Below are positions 10,599-23,790 of a stretch of DNA of 64,000 nucleotides, piece by piece. The DNA is taken from the NCBI GenBank assembly GCA_001466705.2, contig LATX02000202.1, positions 434,001-498,000 on the forward strand, in the 5' to 3' direction. The translations under genes were made by a program, and so were the position numbers. Every line of letters begins with the position of its first letter. Within the stretch, counting starts at the first letter, position 1. The notes under the pieces were generated by a model. That model did not search any database and had not been told where the DNA came from. It was given only the letters and a program-made list of their open reading frames with translations. This DNA is from Moniliophthora roreri. Its lineage: Eukaryota; Basidiomycota; Agaricomycetes; Agaricales; Marasmiaceae.

Positions 10599-13165
10599 AT
10601 GTCCGGTCGCAATGCACCATCGAATTCGTCGATTCATAGCAAACACTCGGGTACGAGCGATAGGAATTCCGTGGCGGATATAAACACGAATGAAGCTCTG
10701 ATGCATACTGGGGTTTTGACGGTGGAGGCCACCCATAAGGTTTTTGGGAGTTATTCAAAGTGGTATCTGTTCATTGGGTACGTCTGCTAGTTCCTTGTTT
10801 ATTGCGCAAGGAACTTACCTCTTTTCCGTTGCAGTCTCGGATTAGCGGCGTACATCTACTCTTTGGATGGACAGACGACCTATTCATACCTTATCTTCGC
10901 TGCATCCGATCTTAAAGACCACAGCTTAATCGCTACTATTCAAGTTGTCCAGTCTATCATCAGTACGATTTCTTTTGGATACATTCTTTGGCCTCTCGGA
11001 CCTGAACACTTGCTACAGTTGCGACCTTCAAGCCGGTTGTAGCAAAGACAGCTGACGTTGCCTCGCGAGGATATGCGTATTTGGCAGTCCGTGGGTCTTT
11101 TTATGTCTTTTTGCATGTGGTCTCGCTGACATCGTCTCCGTTTAGTGATATTCTATGTCCTCGGTAATCATCACCCCTGGTTTGCTCCGGAAGCAAAGTC
11201 TCACATTTGCTGGTTATGAAGGTTACATTGTCATCGCTTCAGCTCAACGGATTGAAGCCGTCGCCGGAGGAATAGTCTTGTATGCAATGTAAGTGGTCAA
11301 ACTGTCCTTCCCATGCAATCCATTGACTTCTGTCATGTCAGAGGATACACGTGAGTTCCACGATCCTTGGCCCGGTGATCACTTCCTAAAGAAACATGTC
11401 GCCTTCTCAACATATAGCGGATTGCAGCTATTGACGCAAATCATCATCGCTGATATTACGACACTGAAATGGAGGGGTCTTGTCTCGGGTCTCATTTCGC
11501 TTCCCTTTGTCATCAACGCCTTCATCGGTGCCAATATTGTCAATCAAGTTTTGGCCAAGTCGGGATGGAGATGGGGTTGTGAGTCGTTATACATTCTGGA
11601 GTTGGCAATGACTAATACCTTTGGCTTCAGATGGCATGTTCGCAATCCTGATCCCGGCATCCCTCTCTCCTCTAATCATTACCCTACTGTGGGCGGAGAG
11701 AAAGGCCAAGAAGCTCAATCTCGTTCCCAAACCGAACAATCCTGCGCCAATCTTGGGCCGTATCTGGGATCTCATCGAGGAAATGGACATTTTCGGTCTG
11801 ATGCTCATTGGAGCTTCGGTCGCGTTGATCTTACTTCCCTTGACGTTGGCGAAGAACGCTTCTAATGGATGGAATAATCGTGCGTTGCCCTACCTCTTTG
11901 ACAGTCTAGGCCCTCGCTTAATCACTTGAAGCGTCTATGATTGCCATGATTGTCGTTGGCTTTGTTCTTTTGCCGTTTGTATGTCTGTGGGAGTTCAAGT
12001 ACGCCAAGTTCCCCGTACTTCCTCTTCGTTACGTTCGGAATAGGAGCGTCATCGTCGCATCTGCGATTGGTTTCTTTGACTTCGTACGTTGTTCGTTCTG
12101 CCCTCGTTTTGGTTGACCTGATGAGTCCATAGGTGTCCTTCTACTTGACCTTCACATATTTGTATTCGTTTGTGCTTGTCGTGAAACCCTGGTATGCGCT
12201 CCATTTCGCCGTTCCTTCCAGCTACTGTCTTAATCAAATGATATAGGTCAACCCTCAACGCTACATACTTCACCTTAACGCAATCCGTAGCCCTGACTGT
12301 CTTTGGTATCTTGGGTGGTGTGATTCTGCGTTTCACTCATCATTACAAGGTTCGTCGTTCGCGAGTCCTGTTAGGATTATCTGGTTGACCTCTCTCGACT
12401 AGTGGTGCCTCGTCGCAGGTCTTGCTGTCCGTCTCCTGTAAGCTTTGTCCTGATCAATTCATACGGACGTATACTAATACACCTCTAGCGGCTGCGGTAT
12501 CATGATCCACTCTCGCGGTGCCCAAGGCACCGACGCCGAAGTCGTCTGGACACAAATTCTCCAAGGTCTCGGAGGAGGCTTTGCTGCTGTCACATCCCAA
12601 GTCGGTGCTCAAGCTAGCGTCCCCCATATCGACGTTGCAATGGTTACTGCCGTCGTACTCCTTCTCACTGAGGTCGGAGGTGCCGTTGGGAATGCTATTG
12701 GTATGCCCTTTTTTGTGAACTTAATTGCTTACCGGTTGGACTTATATGCTCCCTTAGCTGGTGCCATATGGTCAAATCAAATGCCAGACAAGCTCGCCCA
12801 GTACCTGCCGAATGTCAACGCTACGGAAAGAGCGTCAATATACTCGTCTATCTCGTTCATTAGGGATATGTACCCTGAGGGATCCGAGACGAGAGATGGT
12901 ATTATTCGCGGTACGTCCTTGCAGACTTCTTATCTTCACGTTGGGACTGACGCGAATCTGGGTAGCCTACAGCGATGTTATGCGAACCATGGTCATCACA
13001 GCTACCGCTGTCGCCGTTGTTCCACTAGTTTTGTCATTGCTGATGCCTGACTGGTACCTCGGCGACACGCAAAATGCGGTGGACGATGCAGGTCTGGAGG
13101 GAGCCATCGTTGCTGGTTCTGCAGACCCTCAAGAAAAAACGTCAGAGAAAGAGGCTAGTGCTTGA
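10599..13165 (+). CDS. MFS siderophore-iron transporter (SIT/ARN type)
   Basis: Plasma-membrane or vesicle transporter that, by family, takes up Fe(III)-siderophore complexes by proton symport. Fifteen exons join in phase to 598 residues. Evidence: a hydrophilic Ser-rich N-terminus, then the order of SIT signatures: YIYSLDGQTTYSYL, KPVVAKTADVASRGYAY, YTGLQLLTQIIIADIT, LKWRGLVSGLISLPFVINAF, WAERKAKK, GTDAEVVWTQILQGLGGGF and a C-terminal PDWYLGD. Transmembrane helices are spread as expected for 14 segments. Three exons are very small: 11146-11163 (18 nt), 11342-11350 (9 nt) and 12403-12437 (35 nt). The acidic C-terminus is cytosolic. No frame damage is seen. No siderophore synthetase is next to it. 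Confidence 0.92.
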
Positions 13166-15390
13166 GGTGGGATTTGTTTTGGTAAATACGTTTGCGCTTA
13201 GCATCACCTGGATAAAATGATAATGGGATAGCAGCAGTATGACTGCGGGCATGTCGCAAATGGCAGATTAATCCATGGAATGAGAAATAGAAGGTCACGC
13301 ACGCCGAGAATATCTCGCTCAAGTTTATGTGGCGTTGTCGTACCAAGCGAAAATGTCGGGATATACCTTCCATGTTGACGAGAATTCCGCGTCCAGTACC
13401 AGGGACCTGACGGGTACCTTATACTGTAGGGTATAGACATATTTTTTGGGTCATATTTCGCAGGCGATGATGATGAACGGACTCCATTCGCCTTCAATCC
13501 ATATCCTCTAGCCCTAACCCGCACGATTGTAGCACTTCCGCTTTCATAAGACAATTTTAGGCACATCATTAACCCTTTTCCTTGAGCGTTAAAGCCCACA
13601 TCATCCATCGGGATTAATAAAGGTTGGGAAGGTGCAGATTCAGCACCGTTGGGCGTCAAATTTTTGACAGAACTAAGGCCGCCTAATCTTCTCCAGAAAG
13701 AGTGTTCGCAGCGGACACGCGCCAATGCGCTAATTAGGCTTCTTCACCACATGGACAATGGCCAAATCATGCTGCTGCTGTGCGACATGCAAGTCTGGGA
13801 ATAGTTCATTATCAACTTCAGTTGAATTCAAAAATAGAGAAACGATCTGATGCATATAGTGCGTGTGACGAGGTTTACCACAGAGGAAGACAGAATGACC
13901 CTCGGCTGAGGCTCCGAGGCTGCAAGTCCATAGTTTACTTGCCAATCATCAGAGACGAATAGAAGCTACATCAATGTCGTCCGCCATTGCAACGTTAGAT
14001 ACATGATACCTCTTCCTGGTTAGCACAATATACAAGATATACGATCGGTGATATGAGATGGTTGGCAGCAGCCGATCTTGCCTAAGCAATCTGGTAGTGA
14101 AGGCGGCGACTTAGACAGGGTGGGCATGACCTTCGTCAATGCAACCGTATTGCGCCAAAGTCAGGCTGGATTGTATCTTGGCTTTATGGAAATCTTGCAT
14201 CAAGCCGTTGATCTATTGATCCCTTGAAGCGGTTAGCTGGTTAGTGCGGCACTCTTTTCTAGCTCTTATCCTAACGCTGTTTTACTTGCACACGGCGCGC
14301 CACAGGGATTTTCTCAGTGCTGAGCAACCTCCGCAAATAGGCCTCGTCCACTGCAATGCAAACCAAAAGGAGAGGCACTTAGGTCCTAGAGATTGTAGGG
14401 GAATCAGTTGGGATTTGTGCGTCCCGCAGTGAGAATTCTCCACAACGCTACCACCAGTGTCGGCTCTGGGATATCGACATAGACATATGGCTTATCCATG
14501 GGGAAGAATTGAAAACAGCAGCAGATTCAAGTTTCTCAAGCATAGGAGCACAATGCTCATCCTCCATGCAAGCATGTAAACTGCGGGAGGTGTGCGGGAG
14601 AACTTGATGATCCTATTCCAAGTAGTTGGCGGCACCTCTTAGCGTCGGCTGCATTACCATCGTTTGGAGACGCGCGCGCTTCTTCGCATTTCCCTCGGAG
14701 CGGGCTTGAAAGACATCCTGAGTCAATATCTACAGTGTTCAGTCAAAGGGCGGAGAAATATTGAGAGTGGTACTGCATGACTCACTGGAAGCCAACTCTG
14801 ACGCAGCATTCAGTCCGGTACTCTGCAAGTCTCAGGTAGGAGTTAGAACCTCCAGAGGTCGCCAATACTAGTGTTAGTCGCCCGATCAAGAAGCTCCTAA
14901 GTCCACCTGTCTCGCTGTGGTAAGGCGGCCATTTCGCATTTACCCGAGATACCAGCGAGAGAATCGGAGACGTACAGTGGGAGTTGTCTAGACTCTAGCA
15001 TCACTGACAACCTGTTCCATCGCCCCAATGTAGTTAGTACAGGCAAACCCATCAAATACTACGTGCAGAAAAAGAACAGAGATTGAGTGACAGATTTGTA
15101 TATTATATGATAGAGAATTACACTCGTCGAAAAGAAGGCAAACAGCATGTGCACTTCGTAAAAGCATGACAGAAGAACGATAACAAGACGAGAGAAAGAA
15201 ATCGTGAGATTTTCAAATGCTGGTATACAACGCGTAAGAGGATGGCTATGGCTAGGTGAATTACATACCATGTAAATGGTGGCGCAGCCAAAGGAGATCG
15301 ATCGAGATTCAATCCATAAGTACAGTTGGAGAAGGCCTTCGGTGACGATGTCGAACTGCGGCAGAATCAGTGAGATCCTGGGGCAACAAC
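13166..15390. other. Intergenic, no supported gene
   Basis: More than 2 kb without a convincing coding region. A 173-codon minus-strand frame at 13204-13725 has no motif and no matching splice partners. The region marks the left border of the gene-family island that starts with copy 2. Confidence 0.45.
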
Positions 15391-16066
15391 TTATGACTTA
15401 TGGAACGAACTTCCATACTCTCCACGTTGAGTGGTAGGAGCAGGAGGCGCAGGCAGAATGATTGATGACCAATTTACTGCTTCTAAGGGCTGTCTCAGTT
15501 CAACCTCCAAACGGTATTGGAAATCGGTTTCCATGAGCCTCTATCATGGGGTGTTAGTATAAGTGAAACATGGCGCGAGGAGAAAAATCATACGAGAATA
15601 TCGCATTCGAGGTCCTCGGCATTCATGTACCAAGCGACGAGGTCTGGCACCAGGTTGGGGTGAAAGCCGAGGTAGACTTTCCACAGGGAGCGTGTTCCAA
15701 AGTCTCCGTATCGGAGTTGGGAAGCTCTCCTCTTTAATCTATATAATAAGGATATCAGAAACGATTACACAGAGAAGATGACAGGACGGTGCACTCTATG
15801 CGCATACGCGACAAATCCTCGAGCTCATATGCAAAGTGAAGTAATGATACACTTGAGCGTGCGTCGGCATAAACACTGTCGACCTCCTTCTCCTTCGTAT
15901 TCAGTTCCGCCAAGGTCAGGCATGGGTACTGTGATCGAAGATAAGGCCACAGTGTAACTGTGACGAGGGTTGAGAGGGCGAATAGACCACAGGCGATGTA
16001 TCCCTTTGTGAGCAAAGAACTCTGGGTAGAAGGTAGTATGTTCGGACTTCCTGTGAGAGCGAGCAT
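15391..16066 (-). CDS. YPC-GFHP family membrane protein, copy 2
   Basis: Function unknown. Exons 16066-15795, 15738-15594 and 15540-15391 join to 188 residues plus stop. The transmembrane helix lies at about residues 22-42, followed directly by SQYPCLTLAEL and a Lys/Glu helix. Exon 2 carries LKRRASQ, LWKVYLGFHPNLVPD and CDIL at the donor. Exon 3 starts with RLMETDFQYRLEVELRQ, the family's heptad-like stretch, and ends in a proline-rich tail. A tactaac-like branch point precedes exon 3. It is one of the best-preserved members and more like copies 1 and 16 than the neighbouring group. Confidence 0.85.
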
Positions 16067-17660
16067 TGAGAAATTAACGTAGTACTATGAACGAGAAAAA
16101 CATACTAGAGCTGAGTTTATATGTGCGGTATAGCTTGATATGCATCTATGGTGCATATCGATCACCATATGGCATACGGTTGCCTCGAGGACCTGTGTAC
16201 AGTGCCATCCGATGGACGGTTAGCACTTTAGTGTGCGTGGAACCACCCGGAAACGCTTGTGAGAGAATGTAAAAGGAGCCTGAGATAAACCCGTTCCTGA
16301 GCTTGCAAACGTCCAAATGCCCGGGAGAGGCCTGCTGCGTTTCTGTGTGTTCGTCTGAAAAGGATATAGTACGGGGTGTGTGTATAGCAATGCATGTAAA
16401 CGGTACCGGAGGGAGTAATGACAGGCCTGCCGAGTCTAAAACAGGAACAAACTCGATATTTTACCCAGAAGCACGGTATCATGATACGTCATTCAAATTG
16501 TGCCATCCTAACCGCGTACGGGCAAGGTGCCGGTATATGGGTTTGGGGCATATGTAGGGCTTCGTCAGAAGTGAGTTGATAACAAGTCAATCCGATTAGG
16601 TACTAGAACGGAGTGAGTAGACAAATGAAAAGGGGATGACTTGATCACGCACAAGAATGGCTACGCAAACAGCAGAATCCCTGGTGACGGTCCAATTCCC
16701 TCCGGATTGTAGACGTGCGAGGTCCAAGTATTCGGGGCAGGCGCGGATATTCCTCTGGTTTTGCAAATCCTATTCAGTATCAGATTACTCCGTGCACTGG
16801 AGCAGAGTGAGTGTATAGAACAGGAAAGAGCCGGATTACGCACGAGAATAATATCGGCCAAAAATCAGCTGGCATTTCCTACGAGCCCTCCAAAATGTCC
16901 TCCAGCAGAAAGCTTCCCAAGAAGTGATGAACCTTCGATGGGTGCGCAAGCTATAGAAAAGGAAGTCCGTACTCGTTCAGAAAATCAAAGACAGATTGAC
17001 GCACTCGTTTCACGCCATTTTTCCTGACGACTCTCTCTTTTCCTTCATCTTTGCCCGATGATACGAGCTCTGCACACCCGAGAATTTGATGTCAAGAAGT
17101 CAGGCATGAGATGATACGAGTCCTGCCCAAGAAGCTTGAAGTCCTGCGTCAATGAGGGCAGTGACAGAACGAGAAAGAGCATCATTGTGGCTGTGCAGAA
17201 CCAGAGTTGATGAACGTGTCGATCATCGAGAGAAAAAGTAACTGGTACATTCTTAGCGTAAGATACATTAAATAGCAAAGCAAGCCATAGTAAATAATAC
17301 TCCAAGACATTTGCGATACATGGAGAGATTCGAGAGAAACAGACACTAGATGTACATGTGACATAACGGAGTAGTCAACGATGAAGAAAGGTATCATGGC
17401 TTGAATACAATGAGATGGATATACTCAGAGGAACAACGATCATAATGAGGGGTATAAAATGCTCAGTCTACTCTGGAGGATGGAGGCCGTAAACGTATGT
17501 GTACCACGCAAGCGATCTGGCACGAGCCGACACTAAAAAACATATCTTCTCCACACCAATGACGGGGGAAATGAGGATTCATACATGGACGATCTTCATC
17601 AAACGGCTGTCCATGATGGCCTTCGGCGTTGGTGACGACCTGCAATATATCAGCGCAATA
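16067..17660. other. Island spacer with exon-2-end relics
   Basis: No intact gene. Around 16645 and 16845 the minus strand reads an open segment ending in (I/A)ILV followed by gtgcgt, the same ending seen where exon 2 of the YPC-GFHP copies meets its intron. I read these as short relics of family-related exons. The rest shows nothing recognisable. Confidence 0.35.
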
Positions 17661-19260
17661 TCAGCATACATTTGCAGCATTCGGGAAAGGAAACGAACGG
17701 CAGATAGTCCTGAGCATACTGCAAAAACCAGTGGATGAACGTCCTGGATATGAGGTGCCATTTGATACGTTCGGCGTGGTAGCACTGGAGCCAGCGGGAA
17801 TGGTACATTGGACACTTGAATCGAGGCGACGTTGGGCAATGAATTCAATAATGTGCTATCTCAGCGAATTAGCTAAACGAACAAAGCTCGGGGACCAGGA
17901 ACGCACGAGAATATCTCGTTCAAGAGTCTCCGTATCCTTATTCCAGTTGACAATGTCAGATACCAACTTCGGATGAAAGCCAAAATAGATTCTCCAGATT
18001 GAAGATGATGTTACGTCGAGCTGTAGCGATTTCATACGTATCTGCGAGGCTCGCTTCTTCAAGCTATTGTTTACGCTTGTCAATGATCACCACTCAGAGA
18101 ATGAAGAGGTACACCTACTTGAATCGCCTCCGGGCGATATCCTCTAGCTTAGATCCATAGAGAAGCAGATCTTCGGCTTTCAGGGTGCGGGTGTAGGCAT
18201 TGTCGAGGTTCTCTTCCTTCTTATTCATCTCCTGCAAGGTGAGGCAGGGGTAGCGACACCGAAGATAAAGAGACATTGTACTAATGAAGAGGGCCAAGGT
18301 TACAAAGAGTCCGTAACCGAGATAATCAGAGGAAATAAGAATCCCATCTGGAGAAATGGATTCGTCGGCTGTGGGGATGTACATTGAGAGATCGAGGTTC
18401 TCTTCCTGAGGAATCAAGACGTACCAATGCCGTGCTTTTATGTAGGTCAGAGGTCGATTAGCTTCCCGCGTTCCAAGTACAACATTCGCGTAACTCGGAT
18501 GTCGGCCCAAAAGGCGACGTGCCTAACAGATCTAGAAAGAAACAGCATACCAAGTCAATCTAGCTGAGATCATCATTGTCAGAGATAATGAGATGAAAGC
18601 TGTGTATCATGTTTGCCTCGAGATTTCATAAGCTTACCTTTTAGTCTAAATGTCCGCCAACATTACTTCATCCTGGTGGGTAAATCCACATTTGGACGGC
18701 AGCTAGTGTCGGAAACCCGTGCCGATCCACGCCCAAGTGACAAGTGTGTTGACAGTGTTTTGAGGCTCAAGGTTATCATCAATTGAAGTCCAACCTCAAA
18801 CACTGTGGTAGTTCGGGTCATCGGGAATCTCCCTCACGTACGTGTAAAACACAAGTATATCCTTGTACCTGAAATGAACAGTGGTTTGTGGAGGAGATAT
18901 TCCGCGTTCGTAGAGGCCTGTGCGAACCTATACGTTAGGTTCGGTACAAAGTACCGACCCGAAACATACGGGGTAACTTGAAGTGGGGCGTGTCTCACGA
19001 CACACAGATCCACGGTATATAATAACTGAGAGTCAGAACTTCCACGGTCTACCACCAATACGTCGCGATTGGCAGAAACTCTTCGTACTGCGTTGAAAAG
19101 ATACTTGGAGCCGACTCTGAGGGCAAGCCTTGAGAAAAATAACAACAGCTTCGGCGAGATTTGATAACATACCAAAGGCCATCCCTGATGCACCAGTGAT
19201 CCTCCCGCGGAATGTTGACGTCAAGTAGCAACAAGATCTGGACGACTCCCGCTGTCATGA
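17560..19260. repeat. Segmental duplication block A, left copy
   Basis: Copy 3 and about 700 bp beyond its 5' side match 30120-31690 almost continuously. The shared sequence includes non-coding landmarks such as aacagtggtttgtggagg and ggttcggtacaaagtaccg. Small indels separate the two. The homology beyond the gene shows that a segment, not just a transcript, was duplicated. Confidence 0.8.
17661..18384 (-). CDS. YPC-GFHP family membrane protein, copy 3
   Basis: Function unknown. Exons 18384-18119, 18063-17907 and 17855-17661 give 205 residues. The N-terminus MYIPTADESIS is followed by a transmembrane helix (YGLFVTLALFISTMSLYL), then RYPCLTLQEMNKKE and LYGSKLEDIARRR. Exon 2 has LKKRASQIRMKSL, SIWRIYFGFHPKLVSD and ERDIL. 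Exon 3 encodes HIIEFIAQRRLDSS and a Ser/Thr/Pro-rich tail. The frame is open upstream to a Met at 18510, so a longer N-terminus is possible. It is a near-duplicate of copy 6 (30184-30904) and part of a duplicated block. Confidence 0.8.
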
Positions 19261-19739
19261 TCACGAGAGCGCGACAAACTTCTCCGATGGGATATCGCCG
19301 TTCAGCCGGATATTAAAGTATTACTGGAATCAATAAGAGAGCATGGCTTGAACGAAGACAGTGCGAGTGACAAATAATGATAGAATAAGCCTGGTCCCAG
19401 AAAAGGAACGCAATAATATATGAGGCGGAGTGATGATACGTGACTAACTGAACAGAGAATGATGTATAGGATAGGAATAAAGATAACAGTGACAGCACGA
19501 GGTCTTGCCTTCCAAGGAAATCCAGTGCCTACATAGGACATGGAATTACTGTACTTGGGTTACGCCCCAAGTCGTGCTTGAAAGGATCTCTGAGGAAATG
19601 GGCAATCCGGATGCTACATGAAGCATTGATTAGGCGGGCCAGTGTGCTAGCATTCCGATGATTCCTTTTTGTTTCACCTCTCGTTGGTAAGATGAATTTC
19701 CTGACGAAATCATGCCAGAGCTCATTAGAATAGCAGAGA

Positions 19740-19860
19740 GAATATCACATTGGGCTACGCACGAGAATGGCCCGAGAATGTTCCAAAGCCTCCACTTCCT
19801 GGTTGAGAGCCTCGGCCTTGTTCTGAGTCTCCTGATACAATCTTTATGAGGGATAACGAC
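19740..19860 (-). pseudogene. Relic exon ending like family exon 2
   Basis: The minus strand reads an open stretch with NKAEALNQEVEALEHSRAIL followed by a gtgcgt donor. The Leu/Glu pattern and the (R)xIL end at the donor match the end of exon 2 in the YPC-GFHP family, but the GFHP core is absent. It could be a remnant of an old copy or an exon of another gene. No full gene could be built around it. Confidence 0.3.
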
Positions 19861-20343
19861 AGCCGTATATCACCCGTAGACAGTATTCATAAATCTAATC
19901 CGGAACATAAGAACAAGGCGACTATGACTTTCTCTTCTCCTTCAGCATCGTGGGCGAGTTATATTGAGAATAGTTGAGTTCCCAATAAAAATGAGGCAAG
20001 AGATAATGACAGTTCTGCCCGCGAGGTCCTGCGTCACAGCGCGATGAAAGGAGAGGCAAAGGAATGATGTGGCTGTGCATCACGTTCAAGACACGTTGGT
20101 AATCCTTCGCAGGAGAAGGGCTGCGATTCAGCTGCGATTTACGGAACGGTCACATTGGGAAGCCGAATTACATTCTAGGAGAAATCAAGTATCAAGCAGA
20201 TATATAGGAAAATGTACGAAAAAATCGCAGTACACAACGAGAAGGCATGGATAAGTATAGTGTCCGACGAAGAAAGCTTTCCACGGACTAGCAACGTACG
20301 AACGGGAGAAGTGATCATCGGATAATCAAAGAGTATATGGTGC

Positions 20344-21171
20344 TCAGTCTGCCCCGGGACTTATGGTAGTATCAGTAACCGCACGTGTATTCCGATACTT
20401 AGCATGAACCATTCTGACTTCTGTGTCGGTGGCGGTGCTGTGCTGAAATGAAACGTTTGAGTGAGCTGATGAGCAGTCCAATGCCGGAGGCGTACCTTCC
20501 CTATAATGATGACTCGTCGATGGAAAGGGTATAATAGGCGTCACTGGCGGCGGAGGTGGGAGAACACGACTCGCTGCAATATCTCGCCTACTGATCTCGG
20601 CATCGCATTGCTGTTGGGTATCATGCTCAACAATGACCTGTAACATCCCGGTATAAATGAGCCAAAGAGAAAATAGTGAAGAAGTTACAGGGAACATACC
20701 ACAATATCCCGCTGCAGAGAGGCTGCAGCGTTGTACCACCGTACGATGTCCGGAGCCAGCTCAATGTGCAATCCAAGGTAGACCTGCCAGATCGAAGATG
20801 CTGATAGAAGTCGAATTTCGGATGCATATCTCTTCAAGCTAGAGATGCCGAGGTCAGTCCTGTAAAGGCCCGAGAAAATACATGTCATCGACGTACCAAA
20901 GTTTTGTCCGGGTAATATCATCCAAATCATGTCCATAGAGGTAGCCCTTTTCTACGGCTTCATTGAAAGCATCTTCTAGTTTTTCTTGAGCGATCTTCAA
21001 TTCCGAGAGGGTAATGCAAGGGTAGATACGTCGAAGGCAGCGGTAAAGTGCAAAAGCAAAGATGGTGAGAGATAGATAGATGACGGCGGCGGGGTCAGGT
21101 GCTACCTCGGAGATAGCCGCCAGCCACCCGATGTCCGTGGATTCGTATTCTTGGAGGTCTTTGTGGGCCAT
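20344..21171 (-). CDS. YPC-GFHP family membrane protein, copy 4
   Basis: Function unknown. Exons 21171-20897, 20838-20700 and 20637-20344 give 235 residues if the last exon is read to its stop. The helix (VIYLSLTIFAFALYRCL) precedes RRIYPCITLSELK and an acidic helix ending LYGHDLDDITRTKL. Exon 2 has LKRYASEIRLLS, SIWQVYLGLHIELAPDIV and QRDIV. Exon 3 has VIVEHDTQQQCDAEISRRD followed by a run of prolines and a Ser/Thr tail. A further splice near 20490 is possible, so the C-terminus is uncertain. It is related to copy 8. Confidence 0.8.
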
Positions 21172-23570
21172 AATGGATATTGCCTGGAGAAGGCGAAGAC
21201 CAACCCTTGAAATCTTGAGGACAGTTGTTCTCAAACTGGGGAATACTTATACGCAGGTCAATCATGAGCGCTTGCAGCACAGACTATTGCTAAATGGAGT
21301 GAGTAGAGATTATTTATTTTCCGACGTCACATGCCTATCATTCTTAAAATCAGATCATACCGAAGCGACTCGACGGAGATATCAAAGCTGTAAGGAAGGG
21401 CAGGCTATATGAGCGAGATATTTGAGAAACTCTCACCCTGATTCACCAACAATGATTCAGCTTGAAAAGGCTTGATTGGACTCTTAAGTTGACTTGATGT
21501 CAGACGAGCCCTATCATTGTACTTTTGTGACCAAAGGAAAGGATGACCAAGTCACTGTTTGAAATCAGAACCAAACATATCAAGTTCAACCAGGTGACAC
21601 ACGTGTTTCACGCATTTCGGCACGCAAAAAAAAAGGATACCTGATAGTTCGCCAACGATAGTCGGATTCAGTCCGGTAACGAGCACATCCTAGAGTCCAC
21701 CCGCCAAGCAGCCCCTCTGAATACTTTCAATAGAGCAGGATCGAACTTTGGGGCTGGAATTATTCATGTTAGAACGCGCGTCTAGAGCAAATGGCTGTGA
21801 AGGCGGCGGACTTCTACAATTGTCGTCTTTCAACATGAAAAAGAAGGAAGTTTGGCTCCATATGTCGGCGTTTGAGTGCCCAGTCGGGTATCCACGTAGA
21901 ACCATCACTGCAACTGGGGGAAAACTTCTAGTCTACTTTGCCACCCAAACCTCCTAAACAACTTGCGGAGTAGGTGCAAATAATGTGACGAAAATGAGGC
22001 AGCTGACCCAATGGCATTCATACATCAAAAGGAGCTATCCAGAATTCGGTGCATAACAGAGAAGGCTAACCCAGTTACCATCTCCTGAAAGATCAAACAA
22101 GTACTGACAGACTTGCAACATCTTCAAACCCCTCAATCAACGCAAATCGCCCATTCAGATCCTCAATCACCCTGAAGGAGGTTAGATTCCCAATTTGTAG
22201 CTGATGATGACTGATGACAGAAGAGCGTAAGGGTAAGAGCGTAAGGGTAAGTACGGACATCATTGCGGGGTAACCAATAATGGCCCGCCAAAAGCGATGA
22301 TGCCCTTTCCTGTATATTGGAGTGATGCCGGAAGTTGGGAAGTTGGTTGAAGCCACGTATTAGTAACAGAAGAGATGAGGTTCCTGGGAGCTGATAGCGG
22401 TATTCACCGAGATTTCGAGTTACCCCAATTGTTTGCAGTAACTGTCATTACGAGAACCGACACAGCACGGGAAACGAGGAACACAGGATCGGATATTTAT
22501 GTGAAAGTCTCTGCAGATGAGCTGTAGCGGGTTCAATCAGGACGCACAAGGAGTGAAAAGGCAAGGTCAGCCGTATCGTATATTGGTCGAGTGTTATTAG
22601 TGAACGAGTGTAACGAGGCTCCAGGCGGGAAGACTATCGACAGGGTACGTCGTAACTTGATCCATTCTAGGACAATATCAATAGATTTGATGTATTTGAG
22701 GAGTACAGGCGACGAAGACAGGACAAAGAATGAGAGGAGAATACCTGAACTTGATGAATATAACGTAGCGGGATAAATGATTGAACAAGAGTGCGGAGAA
22801 AGCTGAGGTAGGCGCTCAGTCGTTGCAGTAAGCGGATTGAAGTGAAGGCAGTGTGTCACCTCTACAGCATGAGCTGGCAATCCAGTATATCATGGCCGTG
22901 TTCGTGAAGCCGAACAGAGAAACCCTTCAGCAACACCATTCAGTCGCCTAGGGTGAGAGCGCAGCGTGAGATAACCACACCGAAATGATCAGAGGCCGGC
23001 GCCTGGAGTCTGTACACTGTCTATTCAGGACCCGAACTATCACAGCACACAGTACCTGAGAGCAGTCACCGGTGACAACGAAGAACTGTATAGCGGAATC
23101 TGTCCACGAGCGTCAAATTCAGAGCCTGATCCATTGACATACGAGGCTGATTATAGCAACAGGACTGAGGAGACCCGTGTTGGAGGTAGCTCCTGCGATG
23201 GAACGATCGGCAGAGGCGAGTACGGCTGGTTACACCTTTAAGAACCGACGGAGGACACTCGTCATGTCGCTTCAAGCGTTTGCTAGTATCCAGACGCAGG
23301 GGTGTTTTCTTTCACCATATTGTCGAGAGAAAATCCGATTCCTTTATTCACTGATGAGCTGGAGCGAACAGATCAGGAAGAAAGTAGAGGTAGAACGGTG
23401 GTCGGCCACGCACCAGAATGGGTCCACTGCTTATCATCGGTCTTCGGATACAAGCAGCTTCGTATTCTACTCCAAAATGAATCCTCGCAACGGGCACATG
23501 CCCACGTTCGAGTTTCGGAGCGATAAAAAGAACCATAGGCCGACCTGCGAGCGTCCGAAAAGTTAGGAAT
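21172..23570. other. Island spacer, no supported gene
   Basis: No frame in this stretch carries the family motifs or a chain of good splice sites. Short direct repeats occur, for example two copies of gagcgtaagggtaa around 22225-22245. Parts resemble decayed coding sequence, but I cannot assign them. Confidence 0.4.
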
Positions 23571-23574
23571 GGGT

Positions 23575-23790
23575 TCACGAAAAAAAGGTAGAGTAACGTA
23601 CTCTTAACCAAAAATCATCCAACAAAACTTAGCAGAATCTTTGTAGAATCCTCCTCTCCTTCAACTTCTCCAGTCCCCCAAAAAAAAGTTGCTGTGAGAT
23701 GGCAGTATCGTAATGGAATCAGATGTCTCGTGAGTCCAAAGGCTTCATCTGATTGACCGCCTGCAAAGGTCAGTCTTATATGGGTATCTG
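23575..23790 (-). repeat. R2 repeat family, copy a
   Basis: Member of a second degenerate repeat family interspersed among the YPC-GFHP genes. Read on the minus strand it resembles an exon with the pattern LEKLKER...VLLDDFWLR followed by a gtacgt-type donor. It aligns well with 31960-32220 (including the string cttctccagtccccca or near variants). This copy has an in-frame stop, so it looks non-coding now. Confidence 0.55.
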
